Source of the DNA: a virus
Virus record (IMG/VR): IMGVR_UViG_3300037070_001829
Coordinates: 1-28,500 of that record
Strand: one strand, 5' to 3'
Length of the DNA: 28,500 bases
In this document: positions 6,984 to 12,462 of the stretch, piece by piece
Layout of the letters: each line of letters opens with the position of its first letter
Position numbering within the stretch: position 1 is the stretch's first letter
The notes under the pieces: model-generated
What the model was told of the DNA's origin: nothing
Database searches by the model: none
Seen by the model: only the letters and a program-made list of their open reading frames with translations
Made by a program: the position numbers and the translations under genes

Positions 6984-7157
6984 CTATTCTGGACGTTGGC
7001 CGTCTGGACCCACGTCAATGGGCCGCACCGGGTCTGCCGGGGCGGAAGGCTCCGGGGCCTGTTCCTCCTGCGGCACGGGTTTTGCTTCAGGTTCTTGCTC
7101 AACCTGCTTCGGCTTGGCCATGGTGTGCTTCCTTCTGCGTTTTGGTGCCTTGCCCAT
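6984..7157 (-). CDS. Tiny basic protein ending in DVGPDGQRPE
   Basis: A 57-aa protein (ATG 7157-7155) overlapping the previous stop as TGATG. It starts with a basic run (MGKAPKRRRKHT), continues with an acidic and proline-rich part, and ends VRPIDVGPDGQRPE. An internal ATG at 7121 has a better ribosome site (AGAAGGAAG) and would give 45 aa; either start keeps the end. The basic start plus DVGPDG ending mirrors the 43-aa protein directly upstream, and the same motif opens the IPT/TIG protein. Likely a paralogous pair; function unknown. Confidence 0.62.
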   Translation of the reverse strand: MGKAPKRRRKHTMAKPKQVEQEPEAKPVPQEEQAPEPSAPADPVRPIDVGPDGQRPE

Positions 7158-7288
7158 CAGCGTAGGCCATCAGGGCCGACATCGACAGGCTTTTGCGGCG
7201 CGGGCTTAGGCGTTGCCTTGCGAACCGCCTTCTTCTTCGCGGGCTTTCGCGATGATTGACGGCCTTTTGACTTGCTCTTTCGCTTCAT
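7157..7288 (-). CDS. Tiny Lys/Arg-rich protein ending in DVGPDGLR
   Basis: A 43-aa protein with an AAAGGAGG site and good spacing before ATG 7288. About 40% of the residues are Lys or Arg (MKRKSKSKGRQSSRKPAKKK), followed by PAPQKPVDVGPDGLR at the end. It looks like a nucleic-acid-binding peptide with a C-terminal tag. Its first 83 nt overlap the end of the 150-aa gene in another frame. It pairs with the 57-aa protein that follows. Function unknown. Confidence 0.62.
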   Translation of the reverse strand: MKRKSKSKGRQSSRKPAKKKAVRKATPKPAPQKPVDVGPDGLR

Positions 7289-7658
7289 CGTTGCCTCCTT
7301 TGAAATGATGCGGCAGCGGAATTTCCTCCGCTCCCCACTGGCCGCCGTACGGAAAGCCAACATCGTCGGTGGCGACAATCGGCGGCGTCATGACGGCGGT
7401 CGGTGTCTCCATCGTCATGACGTTCCACCATTGCTTGATGTTCACCGGGGCGTTGCCGCCGTTGAGAATGTTCACCAGTTCGATGGCGCGGTTGATGTTG
7501 AGCGCGAACACCATCGGCGTCCATATTTCAGCGTTCTGGCGCGTGGCGCGGAAGCCGACGACGTAGACCGACTGCGGCGTGAACGGCGGATTGCTGGGAT
7601 GGATCGGATCGACCAGCGGTGGCCCGGTGTAGTGCAACAGGCGCAGGGTGTGCGTCAT
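7206..7658 (-). CDS. Hypothetical phage protein, 150 aa
   Basis: The ATG at 7658-7656 overlaps the stop of the 33-aa membrane peptide (TGATG). The protein has an ordered N-terminal part with VYVVGFRATRQNAEIWTPMV and INRAIELVNILNGG, then NIKQWWNVMTMETPTAVMT, and ends in a charged tail (KEQVKRPSIIAKAREEEGG). I do not recognise the family. Its last 83 nt are also read by the tiny basic gene. The operon position, shortly before the terminase genes, suggests a packaging or head accessory. Confidence 0.65.
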   Translation of the reverse strand: MTHTLRLLHYTGPPLVDPIHPSNPPFTPQSVYVVGFRATRQNAEIWTPMVFALNINRAIELVNILNGGNAPVNIKQWWNVMTMETPTAVMTPPIVATDDVGFPYGGQWGAEEIPLPHHFKGGNDEAKEQVKRPSIIAKAREEEGGSQGNA

Positions 7659-7759
7659 CAAATGTACCCGGCGTAGATCAGGGCGGCCACGGTGCCGACG
7701 AGGACCAGCACCGCAGCCAGTAGCGGCCACAGGTCGCCAATGTCCTCGGACGTGGTCAC
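7658..7759 (-). CDS. 33-aa single-pass membrane peptide (GTG start)
   Basis: A small open frame with GTG at 7759 overlapping the previous stop as GTGA, and a stop overlapping the next ATG as TGATG. The peptide is VTTSEDIGDLWP followed by one hydrophobic helix (LLAAVLVLVGTVAALIYAGY). Perfect interlocking with both neighbours makes it credible despite its size. Function unknown; possibly a membrane anchor or lysis modulator. Confidence 0.55.
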   Translation of the reverse strand: MTTSEDIGDLWPLLAAVLVLVGTVAALIYAGYI

Positions 7760-7860
7760 TTGCACGACTTCTCCGCCTTGCTCGGCGCGTAGGCGTTCGG
7801 CGGCAGGCTCATGTCAGCGGCGGCTTCCAGTTCGGCGTCGGTCGGCAGATCGTTGTCCAT
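7756..7860 (-). CDS. 34-aa hypothetical peptide
   Basis: ATG 7860 with an AAAGGA site about 7 nt upstream; the peptide starts MDNDLPTDAELEAAADMSLP and ends KAEKSCK. The stop overlaps the GTG of the membrane peptide as GTGA. The start lies within the last 47 nt of the Cys-rich gene. No known family; included because of its ribosome site and coupling. Confidence 0.5.
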   Translation of the reverse strand: MDNDLPTDAELEAAADMSLPPNAYAPSKAEKSCK

Positions 7861-8113
7861 CGGGGTTCCTTTCCTCGAAGTATTTGCAGCTTGGCGTGGT
7901 GCGCGGCAGTTCCTGCCGGACCCACTGGCCCATCAAAGCGTAGTACTTCATGCAGCCATAGCCAAGATTGCCGCGCGGGACCATGTGCTTGCAGTCGCCG
8001 CAGCACTTGCCCCTCGGGCCGGTCAGCGCGAAGTGCGCCATACCGGGGACGGTGGCGCGCACCTTGCGCTCGAAGTCCACGTCAGGCGCTGTAAGCATTT
8101 TGGAACTGTTCAT
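7814..8113 (-). CDS. Cys-rich (zinc-ribbon-like) hypothetical protein
   Basis: A 99-aa protein; ATG 8113 has AGGA about 7 nt upstream, and a second ATG (8098) lacks a site. Residues 36-80 contain GKCCGDCKHMV, GYGCMKYY and PSCKYFEE, a CxxC...C...C layout that resembles small phage zinc-binding proteins with a CxDCkhf motif. The C-terminal 20 residues are Arg-rich and partly overlap the next gene. It overlaps the nuclease-like gene upstream by 32 nt. Probable zinc binding; role unknown. Confidence 0.65.
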   Translation of the reverse strand: MNSSKMLTAPDVDFERKVRATVPGMAHFALTGPRGKCCGDCKHMVPRGNLGYGCMKYYALMGQWVRQELPRTTPSCKYFEERNPDGQRSADRRRTGSRR

Positions 8114-8618
8114 CGTAAATCCTGTTGCGTAGGTCCGCCGGGTCGCGCAGCCGCTCCTGCTTGGCACGCCAGCATGGCCGCCCCGGTTGCAGTTCTTCCT
8201 TGGGCAGCGCCATCAGTTCGCGGCCCCACAGCCAGCCGCTGACCCAGCAGCCGGGGAATTCGCTCAGGTCGAGCAGAACGAACGCCCACGCAGGCTCACC
8301 CTTGTAGGCGATCAGGCCGTAGTGCGGGTTGCCGATGCTCTTGACCTCGATCTTGATGGTGCGGCTGACCAGATCAGGCTCCGTGCCGAGGAATTGCGCC
8401 TCGCTGACCGCATTCCAGTGGACCGGATCGAAGTAAATGCGGGCGGCGACCTCGGCGCGCACCCCGCGCAGTTGCTCCGCAGGCGTCACGTTGCCTTTGT
8501 TGCCGTGCTGGCGCTTCCATTTCACCGCCAGATCGGTGCGGCGCTGGTTGACCTCATCGGCCTCGGCCAGATTGAGGCGGCTCAACTCAACGAAGGGCCG
8601 GTAGAATTGCATTACCAT
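8082..8618 (-). CDS. Putative PD-(D/E)XK nuclease-fold protein
   Basis: A 178-aa protein, the first gene of the leftward head operon. After a Lys/Arg-rich helical start it carries EVAARIYFDPVHWN (a possible helix-borne Glu), PDLVSRTIKIEVKSIG (D...E-x-K in a strand pair) and YGLIAYKGEPAWAFVLLD. This order of Glu, Asp and EVK is that of PD-(D/E)XK nucleases, and the later WVSGWLWGRELM fits a fold of that class. The match is by eye and no close family is named. Starts ATG 8618 or 8612 both lack a ribosome site, so the mRNA might be leaderless. A longer open frame upstream runs through the control region and is discounted. Confidence 0.55.
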   Translation of the reverse strand: MVMQFYRPFVELSRLNLAEADEVNQRRTDLAVKWKRQHGNKGNVTPAEQLRGVRAEVAARIYFDPVHWNAVSEAQFLGTEPDLVSRTIKIEVKSIGNPHYGLIAYKGEPAWAFVLLDLSEFPGCWVSGWLWGRELMALPKEELQPGRPCWRAKQERLRDPADLRNRIYDEQFQNAYSA

Positions 8619-8653
8619 GCATAACGTATTCGCCCGTCGCGAACAAGGTTGGA

Positions 8654-8662
8654 TTATCCACA
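8654..8662 (+). promoter_or_regulatory. DnaA box (perfect TTATCCACA)
   Basis: TTATCCACA is the consensus DnaA binding site. It lies between the head operon and the 22-nt palindrome, in the largest gene-free stretch of the window. A single box does not define an origin, but host DnaA could bind here to influence replication or transcription. Confidence 0.45.
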
Positions 8663-8665
8663 GAC

Positions 8666-8687
8666 GACCTACTAGATATAGTAGGTC
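8666..8687. promoter_or_regulatory. 22-nt palindromic operator candidate
   Basis: Perfect 9-nt arms, GACCTACTA and TAGTAGGTC, flank a GATA loop. There is no T-run, so it is not a terminator. It lies about 50 nt upstream of the first head-operon gene, with GATAAT (a possible extended -10 on the leftward strand, preceded by TGTG) just beyond it. This is the expected place for a repressor or activator dimer controlling the late leftward operon; the XRE protein or the GcrA-like protein are candidates. Confidence 0.5.
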
Positions 8688-8896
8688 ACCCCCCCGGATT
8701 TGACCAAGACAGTTCCGGTCTGCCACCACGCGCGGCCCCCCGGCAGGGGAGAGGCCCCAAGGGGACGACCGAGCGAGCGCAGGGAGCGAAGCCCACACCG
8801 CAGCGACCGAAGCGAGCCAGCCAAGCGAGGGACGTTGGTGAGGGGTGTATCCCGAGAAATCAGCGGCGAACTGTCGGGACGCTTTTGACATAGATC

Positions 8897-8932
8897 AAAA
8901 AAGAACCCCCCGGAGAACCGAGGGGCCTTTTT
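8897..8932. terminator. Two-way Rho-independent terminator
   Basis: Stem CCCC-C-CGG / CCG-A-GGGG (one mismatch) with an AGAA loop. Rightward reading is followed by CCTTTTTG and leftward reading by TTCTTTTTTG. Its main job is probably to end the leftward regulatory transcript after the GcrA-like gene, insulating the head operon. Confidence 0.8.
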
Positions 8933-8974
8933 GTGGCGTTCCTTGGTCGGGGGATGACTGCTAGGGGCTGATGT

Positions 8975-9451
8975 CTAGCGGGCGTCCGACCGTGGAGCGG
9001 TCAAGGGTTTTACACCCGGAGCACCCGCCCAAGCAATAGCCCGGTGGGTCGCGCAGTACGACCCGAGGTCGGCAAAGCAGCCGCAGAAGCCAGCCCCGAC
9101 CGGCCAGCGGCAGTCGTCCGGCTCCAGATCGACCAGCATGATCGGCGTGGTCCCCGGCAACGGCTGCCAGATGTCCTCTGGCATCACCTTCGGCGGCTGC
9201 ACTTTCTTGCGCATGACGTACTCCATGCTCTTGGGCGGTCGCGGAGCGCGCAGTTTGGGCGGCCATTTAGGTTGCGGCTGTTGTGATCGCTGGCCGCCCC
9301 TCAAGCCCAATCTGAAGGCCTTACCGACCACCGAATTCTTCGAGCGTTTAAGGTCATTACCGATTTCGGTGGCCGACCGGCGGCCCCACCAGCGCCGCAG
9401 ATGGGCGATGTCCTCGACCGGCCAGAGGTCGTCGCGCTCGTGCTCAGACAT
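8975..9451 (-). CDS. GcrA-family cell-cycle regulator homologue
   Basis: A 158-aa protein. Residues 10-50 (WPVEDIAHLRRWWGRRSATE, then NDLKRSKNSVVGKAFRLGL) match the GcrA N-terminal DNA-binding domain, whose signature is W....v..L..lW..g.S..eIa..L...trnaVigk..RLGL. The C-terminus has CRWPVG (C114), FCG and YCATHRAIAW, matching the conserved GcrA C-terminal region that contacts sigma-70. In Alphaproteobacteria GcrA binds sigma-70 and activates promoters with CcrM-methylated GANTC sites. The phage copy probably redirects host cell-cycle transcription. The start overlaps the XRE gene by 8 nt, so the two are co-translated; a terminator follows. Confidence 0.85.
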   Translation of the reverse strand: MSEHERDDLWPVEDIAHLRRWWGRRSATEIGNDLKRSKNSVVGKAFRLGLRGGQRSQQPQPKWPPKLRAPRPPKSMEYVMRKKVQPPKVMPEDIWQPLPGTTPIMLVDLEPDDCRWPVGAGFCGCFADLGSYCATHRAIAWAGAPGVKPLTAPRSDAR

Positions 9452-9713
9452 TACCGGCCAGCACTTCCAGCTTCTGCATTGCCCGCGCTTCGCGGGTGAG
9501 CCGCGCCCGCACCGTGGGGGAAATTGCGTTGGCGGATAGCCCGGTGACCTTTGCAAGCCGGGACAAAAGAGCAACGGACGGGTTCTTCTCCCCGTTCTCG
9601 ATGTCTGAAAGGTGCGGAGCGGAGGCCCTCACCTTCTTGCCCAATGCAGCCAGCGACAAGCCGTGATTGAACCGCCAGCGGGTAAGCGGGTGAACAGTAT
9701 TGCGTTCTGACAT
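9444..9713 (-). CDS. XRE-family (Cro/CI-type) transcriptional regulator
   Basis: An 89-aa protein with one helix-turn-helix domain at about residues 10-66: LTRWRFNHGLSLAALGKKV, then ASAPHLSDIENGEKNPSVAL and LSRLAKVTGLSANAI. This is the standard XRE layout. There is no CI-type dimerisation or peptidase domain, so it resembles a Cro-like or small repressor. An AAAGGAG site lies 7 nt before ATG 9713. Immediately upstream are a terminator and a TGCTAAC word like those in other control regions of this window, suggesting autoregulation. It is co-transcribed with the GcrA homologue. Confidence 0.88.
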   Translation of the reverse strand: MSERNTVHPLTRWRFNHGLSLAALGKKVRASAPHLSDIENGEKNPSVALLSRLAKVTGLSANAISPTVRARLTREARAMQKLEVLAGNV

Positions 9714-9737
9714 GATAATGCTCCTTTGGCGAATTTA

Positions 9738-9745
9738 GTTAGCAG
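9738..9745 (-). promoter_or_regulatory. TGCTAAC operator-like word upstream of the XRE gene
   Basis: The leftward strand reads TGCTAACTAAATTCGCC ahead of the repressor start. It resembles the TGCTAACAACCTTCGC segment in the HD-hydrolase promoter. A weak promoter TTGAAC-N17-TAACTA can be drawn, with its -35 in the loop of the terminator hairpin. Evidence is word similarity only. Confidence 0.35.
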
Positions 9746-9772
9746 AAAACCCCCTGCCGTTCAAGCAGGGGG
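9745..9772 (-). terminator. Rho-independent terminator after the HD hydrolase gene
   Basis: On the leftward strand an 8-bp perfect stem (CCCCCTGC / GCAGGGGG, 7-nt loop) is followed by TTTTC. It lies 55 nt after the hydrolase stop and ends that single-gene transcript before the XRE gene. Confidence 0.75.
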
Positions 9773-9827
9773 CCTCGCCGGTCGCTTGGCCCGCCCTCTG
9801 GGCTAGGGTAGGACCGGCTTAGTCGTT

Positions 9828-10343
9828 TCAGCCCTCCTTGTGGACGTTGGCGTGTGCCATCTTCCAGAGTGTCGGGTCGCCAGCCTTCAGGACCCCAAGC
9901 AGCGCCCGCTTCTCGGCGATGTAGACCTTGGCGAAGGCTGGGTCGTAGGCGCGGATCGACTTGGTGTTGTCGATCACGTCGGCCAGCTTGATGGTTTTGG
10001 CGGCGGGGCAGGCGAGGCTGAGAAAGTCGCGGTCTATCGCCGCCTTGGTCACCCGGTCGGCATCAGGACACAGCATCGAGGCGTTGGTCACTTGGTAGAC
10101 CAGCGTGGCGACCGCGACCCCGAACAGGGTGATCAGTTCGCCGTAGCTGGTGTTGGTATCTTCGAGTGTGTCGTGCAGCAGGGCGGCGGCGATGATCCGC
10201 TCGTCGTCCGTGACCGTGGCGACCAGTTCGGCCACCGCCTCGGTGTGCGTCCAGTAGGGCACCCCGGTATACTTGCGTAGGTGGCCCCCGTGCTTCTCGC
10301 GCGCGAGGGCCTTGGCTCGTTCGAGCAGTCTGGTTTCTCTCAT
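9828..10343 (-). CDS. Small alarmone hydrolase-like HD protein (SpoT/MESH1 type)
   Basis: A 171-aa single-domain HD protein resembling the hydrolase half of RelA/SpoT enzymes, which remove the 3'-pyrophosphate of (p)ppGpp. All metal and catalytic positions are recognisable: LRKYTGVPYWTH (R23, H33), LLHDTLEDT (H57-D58, E61-D62) and IKLADVIDNT (D122, N126). Between them are a typical FGVAVATLVYQVTNAS segment and a C-terminal helix. Phage small alarmone hydrolases of this kind are known to neutralise toxSAS toxins, which also attach pyrophosphate to tRNA ends. The gene has its own promoter, whose predicted start coincides with the ATG (leaderless), and its own terminator, so it is expressed separately from its neighbours. 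Confidence 0.82.
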   Translation of the reverse strand: MRETRLLERAKALAREKHGGHLRKYTGVPYWTHTEAVAELVATVTDDERIIAAALLHDTLEDTNTSYGELITLFGVAVATLVYQVTNASMLCPDADRVTKAAIDRDFLSLACPAAKTIKLADVIDNTKSIRAYDPAFAKVYIAEKRALLGVLKAGDPTLWKMAHANVHKEG

Positions 10344-10349
10344 GTCTTT

Positions 10350-10386
10350 AGTATAGTTCCTGCGAAGGTTGTTAGCAAGAGGCTTA
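10350..10386 (-). promoter_or_regulatory. Promoter P1 (TWAGCCYY box, TTGCTA-N17-TATACT)
   Basis: Leftward strand: TAAGCCTC directly followed by -35 TTGCTA (10378-10373), a 17-nt spacer, and -10 TATACT (10355-10350). The predicted transcription start falls on or next to the ATG of the hydrolase gene (10343). TTAGC and GCTTA arms at 10372-10386 form an imperfect inverted repeat across the -35, a probable operator. Confidence 0.72.
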
Positions 10387-10467
10387 GGCGATCAGCCCCG
10401 CGAGGCTGGTCAGCAGTACCAGCACCATGAAGGCCAGCACCGCCCACCCGATCAGTCTCTCTTTCAT
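10384..10467 (-). CDS. 27-aa membrane peptide
   Basis: ATG 10467 has AGGAGG with good spacing. The peptide starts MKERLIGWAV and is one hydrophobic helix (LAFMVLVLLTSLAGLIA) with no C-terminal tail. Its TAA stop overlaps the promoter P1 box. It is last in the group of small leftward genes 10384-11537. Function unknown. Confidence 0.55.
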   Translation of the reverse strand: MKERLIGWAVLAFMVLVLLTSLAGLIA

Positions 10468-10476
10468 GCGGTCCTC

Positions 10477-10713
10477 CTAGTTCTTGCGGATGGTTTCGAC
10501 GTAGGCGCGGATCGCCGTCTTGAGTGCTTCAAAGTCGCTGCATTCCGCCAGCTTCATGCGCCCGACCCGGAACACCTTGCCGATGTCCATGATGTCGATC
10601 TGGATGCCCGAGCAGGTCGCGTAGTAGGCCTGCTCGATCAGCTTTTCCTCCTGCTTGGCCTTGCGCTTGGCGGCGCGGTTCACCTGCGCCACCGTCATCA
10701 TGTCGAGTTTCAT
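10477..10713 (-). CDS. Hypothetical 78-aa protein
   Basis: ATG 10713 is preceded by AAAGGG and sits 1 nt from the upstream stop. The sequence is charged and helical ([20 protein letters not shown]), then [20 protein letters not shown] and [16 protein letters not shown]. No recognised family. It belongs to the co-directional small early genes started from P2. Confidence 0.68.
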   Translation of the reverse strand: MKLDMMTVAQVNRAAKRKAKQEEKLIEQAYYATCSGIQIDIMDIGKVFRVGRMKLAECSDFEALKTAIRAYVETIRKN

Positions 10714-10714
10714 G

Positions 10715-11014
10715 TCAGCCCTTTCGGTTTGCGAGGAAGTTTCCGTAGTCGATGGCATCAGCCGGGTCGCTCCAGCCACCGTCCGGGTCGGTCGGCGGCG
10801 CAAGGCTGGCGGTGCTCACCAGCCCGATGAACTTCCCGGTGTCGGTTGTCTCGATGAAGTAGTGCCCCATCGTCCCCTGCTTGGGGCAGCCGTAGGGCGA
10901 CTTCTTCATCACCCGCACCAGCATGCCGCGCGGGATTTTGGGGGCGTTCTTCGGGTCGAACCGCTCCCACCCGGCGGGCTGGTAACTGTAAACCCGGCCC
11001 TTGATCACTGACAT
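10715..11014 (-). CDS. Hypothetical 99-aa protein
   Basis: ATG 11014 has AGGAGG 8 nt upstream and overlaps the end of the 56-aa gene by 10 nt. The N-terminal half ([20 protein letters not shown], then [20 protein letters not shown]) looks like a small beta-rich fold; the end is Asp/Pro-rich. No family recognised. An early phage protein by position. Confidence 0.68.
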   Translation of the reverse strand: MSVIKGRVYSYQPAGWERFDPKNAPKIPRGMLVRVMKKSPYGCPKQGTMGHYFIETTDTGKFIGLVSTASLAPPTDPDGGWSDPADAIDYGNFLANRKG

Positions 11015-11175
11015 TCGGCGTCCTCCTGTTCGCGTTGCGGAAAGTCGTAGTCGGGGTCGGAGCCGTAGTCGTCGGCACCGATGTCCCATTCGCCGTCGAG
11101 CCAGCCCTTGTCGTCGGCCAGCGTGCTGGCGGTCTTGATCGCCAGCTTCAGTCTGGTTTCACCCGGTCCTGTCAT
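11005..11175 (-). CDS. Hypothetical 56-aa acidic protein
   Basis: ATG 11175 with AGGAGGG 4-5 nt upstream. The sequence starts MTGPGETRLKLAIKTASTLA and then becomes strongly acidic (GEWDIGADDYGSDPDYDF), ending EQEDAECQ. Such small acidic early proteins are often DNA mimics or inhibitors of host enzymes, but nothing here identifies a target. It overlaps the next gene by 10 nt. Confidence 0.62.
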   Translation of the reverse strand: MTGPGETRLKLAIKTASTLADDKGWLDGEWDIGADDYGSDPDYDFPQREQEDAECQ

Positions 11176-11183
11176 GTGCCCTC

Positions 11184-11537
11184 CTAGTCCAGTCTGCTGT
11201 CGGCGAAGGCCTCGATGCCGTGCTCGTTCAGGACCTTGGCGAAGGCCCGCGCGTACTTCTCCTTCCGGTCAACGCTCTGTCCGAACTCGCTCACCCAGAC
11301 ACACTTGCCGGTCGGGTAGTGGTTGCTGGCCTTGCCAGCCTTCACCGCCCACCGTGCCCAAGGCGTGGTCCCCTTGAACCAGACCCAAGCGAACCCGCAG
11401 GCCCCCTCGCTGACGTACCAAGACTTGCCCTCACCACCGACCTCCGACACCACCATCGGGTTCGGCGTGGAGCCGTAGCCCGCCGCCATCCCGGCGGCGT
11501 GCGCGGTTTCGTAGAGACTTCCGAAGTCGAGGATCAT
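11184..11537 (-). CDS. Conserved-looking phage hypothetical protein, 117 aa
   Basis: ATG 11537 has AAAGGA 7 nt upstream. Features are AHAAGMAAGYGSTPNPMVV, then GACGFAWVWFKGTTPWARW and a C-terminal AFAKVLNEHGIEAFADSRLD. Proteins with a CGFAWV centre and a helix-plus-SRLD end recur among phages of Actinobacteria and Proteobacteria as hypothetical proteins; this is from memory. It is first in the P2 transcript. No function is known to me. Confidence 0.7.
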   Translation of the reverse strand: MILDFGSLYETAHAAGMAAGYGSTPNPMVVSEVGGEGKSWYVSEGACGFAWVWFKGTTPWARWAVKAGKASNHYPTGKCVWVSEFGQSVDRKEKYARAFAKVLNEHGIEAFADSRLD

Positions 11538-11573
11538 TCCGGTGTCCTTTCTGTTGGGGTTTCTCACAGCCCT

Positions 11574-11609
11574 AATCTACTGCGGCTAATGATATTAGCA
11601 AGGGGCTAA
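11574..11609 (-). promoter_or_regulatory. Promoter P2 with overlapping TTAGC/GCTAA operators
   Basis: Leftward strand: TTAGCCCC directly followed by -35 TTGCTA (11601-11596), a 16-nt spacer and -10 TAGATT (11579-11574). Two perfect inverted repeats overlap here: GCTAAT-GAT-ATTAGC (11585-11599) and TTAGC-N5-GCTAA (11595-11609). The word GGCTAATG repeats 20 nt apart, two helical turns. A further TTAGCC lies at 11642. This looks like a compound operator between divergent genes. Confidence 0.65.
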
Positions 11610-11635
11610 TGTGCGGCAGGGTGTCGCAGATAGTT

Positions 11636-11664
11636 CTTGTATTAGCCATAGGCTCATGGTAGGT
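11636..11664 (+). promoter_or_regulatory. Possible rightward promoter for the PEP-CTERM gene
   Basis: TTGTAT, 17 nt, TAGGTA can be drawn just downstream of the TTAGC operator cluster and about 35 nt before the ribosome site of the secreted-protein gene. The -10 is weak. The TTAGCC word at 11642 lies in the spacer. Confidence 0.3.
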
Positions 11665-11695
11665 AGCTGGGTGGCACCATAGGAGGGCTGTTTTT

Positions 11696-12430
11696 ATGAA
11701 GAAGTTACTACTGGCGACGGCAATGCTGCTCGCCGCTACATCGGCGCAAGCCGCGACCGTTACCGTGACAAGTGTCTCGGGGGTTTGGTCTGACGTTGAC
11801 CCGAATGTCGCGACCGGCGTCGGCACCACCTCAATCCGGTGGGGCCAATCTACCGGCTTTGGCAGGTCCGGTTACGACTTCACCAGCAACGTCCCGCCGC
11901 CGCAAGTGCTTGGGAATGGACAGCAGTTCGACCTCGCCACGTTCACGCACATCAATCAGCCCATCACAGGGAACGCGATTGAGAAGGCGTGGCTCGACGT
12001 GACGATCAACTTCACCGCTGACTTTCTGGTTGGCCCGCAAGTCGCCAATCAGCAGTTCATCTTCCTGCACAACGAAACGCCCAACAACTGCGTCGGGCTT
12101 AATTGCTCCGACGATATTGTGAAGGCGTTTCTTAATGTCGGTCAGTCGAATGTGTACGTTGACGGCCTCAACATCTACACCTTCGGCATCACCGGCTTCG
12201 AGGTGGGCAACGTGCTGTTTGCACAGTTCAACTCGCCGGAAGGTTCCAGCAACACAGCGACGTTGCGTGCGTCGTTTGATGCTGTTGAGAACTTCCCGAG
12301 TGAAACACCGCTGCCTGCCGCCGTCTGGATGTTCGGCGGCGTCCTCGGCCTCTATGGTATGATCGCCAAGGGCCGCAGGCGCAGGCAGAAGTCATACCTC
12401 GAAACGGTTGCCTCGGCGTCCAGTCCCTAG
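11696..12430 (+). CDS. Secreted THxN-type PEP-CTERM/VPLPA-CTERM-like protein
   Basis: A 244-aa protein with a signal peptide (MKKLLLATAMLLAATSAQA, cleavage after AQA), then a beta-rich body: GVWSDV, GVGTTSIRWG, SGYDFTSN, the FTHINQPITG motif that gives THxN proteins their name, QQFIFLHNETPNN and DDIV. Near the end, TPLPAAVWMFGGVLGLYGM followed by K-G-R-R-R-R is a PEP-CTERM/VPLPA-type sorting signal (PLPA, hydrophobic helix, Arg cluster), normally cut by an exosortase. The C-terminal tail of about 15 residues after the Arg cluster is unusual. AGGAGGG lies about 8 nt before the ATG. A single gene flanked by control DNA and a terminator, it is a likely moron altering the host surface or matrix; a role in infection is unproven. 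Confidence 0.8.
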   Translation: MKKLLLATAMLLAATSAQAATVTVTSVSGVWSDVDPNVATGVGTTSIRWGQSTGFGRSGYDFTSNVPPPQVLGNGQQFDLATFTHINQPITGNAIEKAWLDVTINFTADFLVGPQVANQQFIFLHNETPNNCVGLNCSDDIVKAFLNVGQSNVYVDGLNIYTFGITGFEVGNVLFAQFNSPEGSSNTATLRASFDAVENFPSETPLPAAVWMFGGVLGLYGMIAKGRRRRQKSYLETVASASSP

Positions 12431-12462
12431 TGTTCCCAAATCCCAAACGCCGAAAGCAAGAA

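Larger units (their letters stand above)
8619..8974. other. Gene-free control region
   Basis: About 350 nt with no supported gene. It contains the DnaA box, the 22-nt palindrome, a C-rich run near 8688-8696, a GC-rich stretch with many short gcgagc/gagcg-like words (8755-8845) and a two-way terminator. Open frames crossing it on both strands have no ribosome sites or family features. A clear sigma-70 promoter was not found. Confidence 0.5.

Noticed and set aside
8755-8845. Repeated gcgagc/gagcg words suggesting a CRISPR or iteron array
   Set aside because: Repeats are short, irregular and lack constant spacing; no spacers or cas genes.
8885-8898. TTGA-N6-TCAA, an FNR/FixK-type site
   Set aside because: It overlaps the T-run side of the terminator and no promoter or gene is placed to use it; a chance match is likely.
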